From: Paracoccaceae bacterium
Lineage (GTDB): Bacteria > Pseudomonadota > Alphaproteobacteria > Rhodobacterales > Rhodobacteraceae
Length of the DNA: 64,000 nt
Reading direction: 5' to 3'
Assembly (NCBI GenBank): GCA_020637675.1
Contig: JACKKD010000002.1
Location: 992,001-1,056,000 of the forward strand
Part shown: positions 61,001 to 64,000 of the stretch, in pieces
How positions within the stretch are numbered: position 1 is the first letter of the stretch
How the letters are laid out: every line of letters begins with the position of its first letter
Translations under genes and position numbers: made by a program
Notes under the pieces: generated by a model
The model's input: only the letters and a program-made list of their open reading frames with translations
Told to the model about the DNA's origin: nothing
Database searches by the model: none

Positions 61001-64000
61001 TCATCGCTCCGGCATCTGGATGCGGGTGAAGCGCACGAGCTTTCCCCAGCCCGCGATCCGGCCGGCCAGCGCGCGACCGACGGCTCGATAGATGGTGATG
61101 TAGAGAAGCGGCCGGTAGACGAGCCGCTGGAACGGCAGCAACAGTGCGAGCGAAAGTTGCTCGCGCCGCTCGAAGCCGAAAGCCACGAGCAGCACGATCA
61201 GGTCAATCAGCGGCAGCGCCGTCCATCCGACGACAATCAAAAGCGATGCGTCTCCGGCCAGGAGAGGTTCGCCCTGCGCGAGGCTGAAACCGGTCCGGAC
61301 GAGAGCATTCAGGAAGACCGCATCGGCCACGGGTGCGAGGAGGCCGAGCAGGATGCCCGTGACCCAGAGATCGGGGATCGAGAAGTAGCCCACACCGCGC
61401 GCGGTCTTCGCCGCCCGGCGGTGTTTCCAGGCCGTCTGCATCATGCCGAAGCTCCAGCGCAGGCGTTGCTTCATGAAGGACGGAAGGCTGTCGGGCGCGT
61501 CCGTGACGGAGAAGGCGCGTTCTTCGAAGACCACGCGATACCCCGCGCGCTGGACCCCGATCGTGAGATCGGCATCCTCGGTGACCGTTTCGGGCGAATA
61601 GAGTCCGACTTTCCGCACCGCCTCGGCGCGCCATGCGCCGATGGCGCCGGGCACGACGAGCATCGCGTTCAGCCGCTCGGCGGCGCGGCGGTCGATGTTC
61701 TGCGCCGTGATGTATTCGAGCGCCTGGAGCCGCGCGAGAAGGCCCCGGCGATTGCCGACCTTCACGTTTCCGGCAACGGCGCCGACCGTGGCGTCGGTGA
61801 AATGGCCCATCAGCAGCTTCACGGCATCGCGGTGGAGGACCGTGTCGGCGTCCACCGCCACCACAACCTCGGTCTCGACCTCGGCATAGGACGCGTTGAG
61901 CGCGCTGCACTTCCCGCCATTCTCCTGCCGGATCAGCCGGACCCTCGGGTCACTGGCGAAAGCACGGTCCACGGCCGCCGCCGTCCCGTCGGCCGAACCG
62001 TCGTCAACGACGATGACGCGAATGTCGGGATAGTCCGACGCAAGGGCCGCCCTGACGCAGTCGACGATGACGAGTTCCTCGTTGAACGCCGGGATGGCGA
62101 TGGTGACGCTTCCCGCCGACTCCGGCTGCTGCCAGCGATGCCGCCGCCGAAGGAACGCGAGGGCAAGAACGAAGATAGACCTGGCAACTCCGTAGGCGAC
62201 CACCGCCCAGAAGACCCAGACAAGGAGCCGGCCGAGGCCGGCGACGGCAACGAAGGAGGCCCGGTCGAGCGGAGTGAACCGATCCGAAGCGAAGGGCATC
62301 ACCTCGTCGCGGGACAGGCCGAGAAAGCCCGAGAGCGGCACGAAGCGGTAACCTTCCGCCCTGAGACGGTCGATCATCAGCGACACGGCCGCGACCGTCG
62401 CGGACCTGTCGCCGCCTGCATCGTGCATCACGATGACCTGTCCCTGATCCCCCGCAGTCTGCGCCAGGACATAGTCGGCGATCTCGGTCGCGCTCATCCC
62501 TTCCCAGTCGCGCGGCACGATGTCCGCGCCGGCCACCAGATGGCCCTCCGTCTCGACCACCATTTGCTGTGCGGCCTCTTCGGCCGTCAGGGGACCTTCG
62601 CTGCGCCCATAGGGCATCCGGAAGAGGTAGGTCGTCCGTCCGGTGACGCTGGCGAGAAGTCGTTGCAGCGCGTTGAGTTCGAGTTGCGAGCGCTCGGGGC
62701 CGAGCGCGTCATCCTCCGGGTGGAAGAACGTGTGCGAGCCGATCTCGTGGCCCTCGGCCACCATCCGCCGCACGAGGTCGGGAAATTGCACGACGTTGCC
62801 GCCGATGACGAAGAAGGTGGCCGTGACATCCTTGGCCTTGAGCGTGTCGAGGATGTCGGCGGTGAAACTCTGGTCCGGCCCGTCGTCGAAGGTCAGCGCA
62901 ACGACCTTTCCGGGCGCGTGACCGTAGCGTTCGACGGTGACGGGGCGGGGAAGGCGGTCATAAATTTCGCCGTTGACGAGGCCCGTTGCCGGGTCCAGGA
63001 AGAATCTCCGCTGCCCCGTCACGCCAGATTGCGCAATCCTGCGGAAGGGCCCGGTTCCCTCGTAGCCGACATAGTCGGGGAAGGACACCGATGCCAGCGC
63101 CGCAGCCGCTTGTGTGTCGGGCCCCCGTGTGACGAGCGTCCATGCCCCCGGATCTTCAAGCCCGACCGCCCAGAGGGCGACACCGGCGATCCGTCGGTCG
63201 CCGAGGGCTTTCAACTGGTTGTGCAGGGATGCTGCGTCAAGGAACCAGAGCTCCCGCTCGCGGCCGTCTTCGGCCACGTACGTCGCGCGGGTGTTGAGCG
63301 ATCCAGCGTCCAGTCCGACGGTCGAGGCGTTCCGGGCAAGGAGCCGCATCGCCTCGGCGAAGGCGAGACCGGTGGGCTCGGCGTCGTCCTCGGCCCACAT
63401 GACGGCGAAGGAGCCGAGTGCAACGCGCAACTTCTCGGGCCCGACCGCGGCCCCGGCGTCATTCAACAGGGTTTCGAACCAGTCCTGCGGGGCGAGCGGG
63501 CCGGGCGGTGCCGCGCTTCCGGGTTCGAGGAATGCCTGAAGCAGGACCGAATCCACCGCCTGCACCAGCCCGGCGTCACGCCAGAGCGCGCCCCCGGCCT
63601 CGGTGACAAGGCAGCTTTTGACACCGGGCGTCAGCGCCGCCGTCATCTCGCTCAGCAGCGCGCGCAGGCCCGGGATATGTCCTGGCCCGACGTTGAGGGG
63701 ATAGAGGCAGAGCCCCGCATAGACGTCCGTTCCGATCTTCGAAGCCAACGCGGAAACAATTCGCCCCCGCGACTCGCGACTGTCGAGTAGGGAGCCACTT
63801 CCGGCCGTGAGCGGCGGCAAGGGCAGGAGCGCGACGAGTTCGATGCCGAGGCCGGGCGAGGCGCGCTTCAGGTCCCGCAGCGCGGCATCCGACCCGGCCT
63901 CGCTGCGCCATGTCGCGGTCTCAGCAACGGGGTCGATCTCCAGCCATTCCGCGAGAATCGTGTCGAGACCGCCGCAATGCCGCGTAAGCGTCTGCAGTGA
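61001..64000 (-). CDS. hydrolase-like / polysaccharide deacetylase / glycosyltransferase 2 fusion (continues past the window)
   Basis: The frame is open to the right edge, so the N-terminus is missing; about 999 residues are visible. The first part resembles a GH18-like barrel (GLGIELVALLPLPPL; VALWAVGLEDPGAW). The middle is a NodB deacetylase (VALTFDDGPDQSFTADILDT, HEIGSHTFFHPED). After one membrane helix comes a GT2 domain with DDGSADGT, VDADTVLH, TEDADLT and QRLRWSFG, then about three C-terminal helices. Together they look like one machine that builds, exports and deacetylates a beta-linked polysaccharide. A TTG at 63820 is not taken as start because coding continues beyond it. Confidence 0.88.
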   Translation of the reverse strand, partial: SLQTLTRHCGGLDTILAEWLEIDPVAETATWRSEAGSDAALRDLKRASPGLGIELVALLPLPPLTAGSGSLLDSRESRGRIVSALASKIGTDVYAGLCLYPLNVGPGHIPGLRALLSEMTAALTPGVKSCLVTEAGGALWRDAGLVQAVDSVLLQAFLEPGSAAPPGPLAPQDWFETLLNDAGAAVGPEKLRVALGSFAVMWAEDDAEPTGLAFAEAMRLLARNASTVGLDAGSLNTRATYVAEDGRERELWFLDAASLHNQLKALGDRRIAGVALWAVGLEDPGAWTLVTRGPDTQAAAALASVSFPDYVGYEGTGPFRRIAQSGVTGQRRFFLDPATGLVNGEIYDRLPRPVTVERYGHAPGKVVALTFDDGPDQSFTADILDTLKAKDVTATFFVIGGNVVQFPDLVRRMVAEGHEIGSHTFFHPEDDALGPERSQLELNALQRLLASVTGRTTYLFRMPYGRSEGPLTAEEAAQQMVVETEGHLVAGADIVPRDWEGMSATEIADYVLAQTAGDQGQVIVMHDAGGDRSATVAAVSLMIDRLRAEGYRFVPLSGFLGLSRDEVMPFASDRFTPLDRASFVAVAGLGRLLVWVFWAVVAYGVARSIFVLALAFLRRRHRWQQPESAGSVTIAIPAFNEELVIVDCVRAALASDYPDIRVIVVDDGSADGTAAAVDRAFASDPRVRLIRQENGGKCSALNASYAEVETEVVVAVDADTVLHRDAVKLLMGHFTDATVGAVAGNVKVGNRRGLLARLQALEYITAQNIDRRAAERLNAMLVVPGAIGAWRAEAVRKVGLYSPETVTEDADLTIGVQRAGYRVVFEERAFSVTDAPDSLPSFMKQRLRWSFGMMQTAWKHRRAAKTARGVGYFSIPDLWVTGILLGLLAPVADAVFLNALVRTGFSLAQGEPLLAGDASLLIVVGWTALPLIDLIVLLVAFGFERREQLSLALLLPFQRLVYRPLLYITIYRAVGRALAGRIAGWGKLVRFTRIQMPER

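Noticed and set aside
63820..63820. TTG start for the fusion protein at 63820
   Set aside because: The frame continues without a stop to 64000 and encodes plausible protein, so the gene begins outside the window.

Overview
This window is chromosomal DNA from an alphaproteobacterium, almost certainly a member of the Rhodobacterales (Rhodobacter/Roseobacter relatives). The evidence is high G+C, dense short operons with ATGA and TGATG junctions, small Rhodobacterales-type families (DUF6477, DUF6456, DUF6778), cysS next to cimA, a CckA kinase, and a recA promoter carrying the alphaproteobacterial LexA box GTTC-N7-GTTC. I see no rRNA, tRNA, insertion sequence, prophage or CRISPR array.

Layout. 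1-4424: operon for acyl-CoA processing (SDR, acyl-CoA dehydrogenase, ADP-forming-type acyl-CoA ligase, CaiD-like carnitinyl-CoA dehydratase). 4539-9310: choline sulfatase, a type I phosphodiesterase, a class II aldolase, an Ada-zinc-finger-like protein and an SDR. 9604-12656: outer-membrane barrel, TPM-domain protein, ICL/PEP-mutase-type lyase, lipoprotein. 12703-17710: a Cys-containing leader peptide, cysS with a decayed 3' end, cimA, a methyltransferase and a squalene/phytoene-synthase-like gene. 17785-25736: mostly minus strand, with MFS and two EamA exporters, TetR, ppk2, metA, a P-loop protein and a FadL-type porin. 25956-34477: TehA/SLAC1 channel, glutamine amidotransferase, guaB, then a tight four-gene minus-strand operon (aminotransferase, beta-keto-acid cleavage enzyme, GNAT, acetylpolyamine-type deacetylase) before an rsmB-like gene. 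34506-41878: cckA with an in-frame stop inside its receiver domain, a sulfotransferase, recA and alaS. 41875-50652: amidotransferase, MttB-family methyltransferase, regulators, aqpZ, lipA, and a C1 cluster (methyl-THF:corrinoid methyltransferase, MTHFR, PF13769 small protein). 50896-53366: ppx/gppA, rlmE, a Hint-domain protein. 54195-60278: a complete sugar ABC operon with its own SIS isomerase and PfkB kinase. 60368-64000: a lipoprotein and a giant hydrolase/deacetylase/glycosyltransferase fusion that runs off the right edge.

How it fits together. Several separate clusters point to catabolism of quaternary amines: choline sulfatase, the CaiD-like operon, the MttB family and the methyl-THF cluster. 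This link is my inference. The most unusual features are (1) the leaderless Cys-codon peptide in front of cysS together with the frameshifted, lower-G+C cysS tail, (2) the nonsense codon in cckA followed by an intact receiver C-terminus, with a perfect CtrA box in its promoter, and (3) the aminotransferase/BKACE/GNAT/deacetylase operon, which could encode an undescribed beta-amino acid or acetylated polyamine route.
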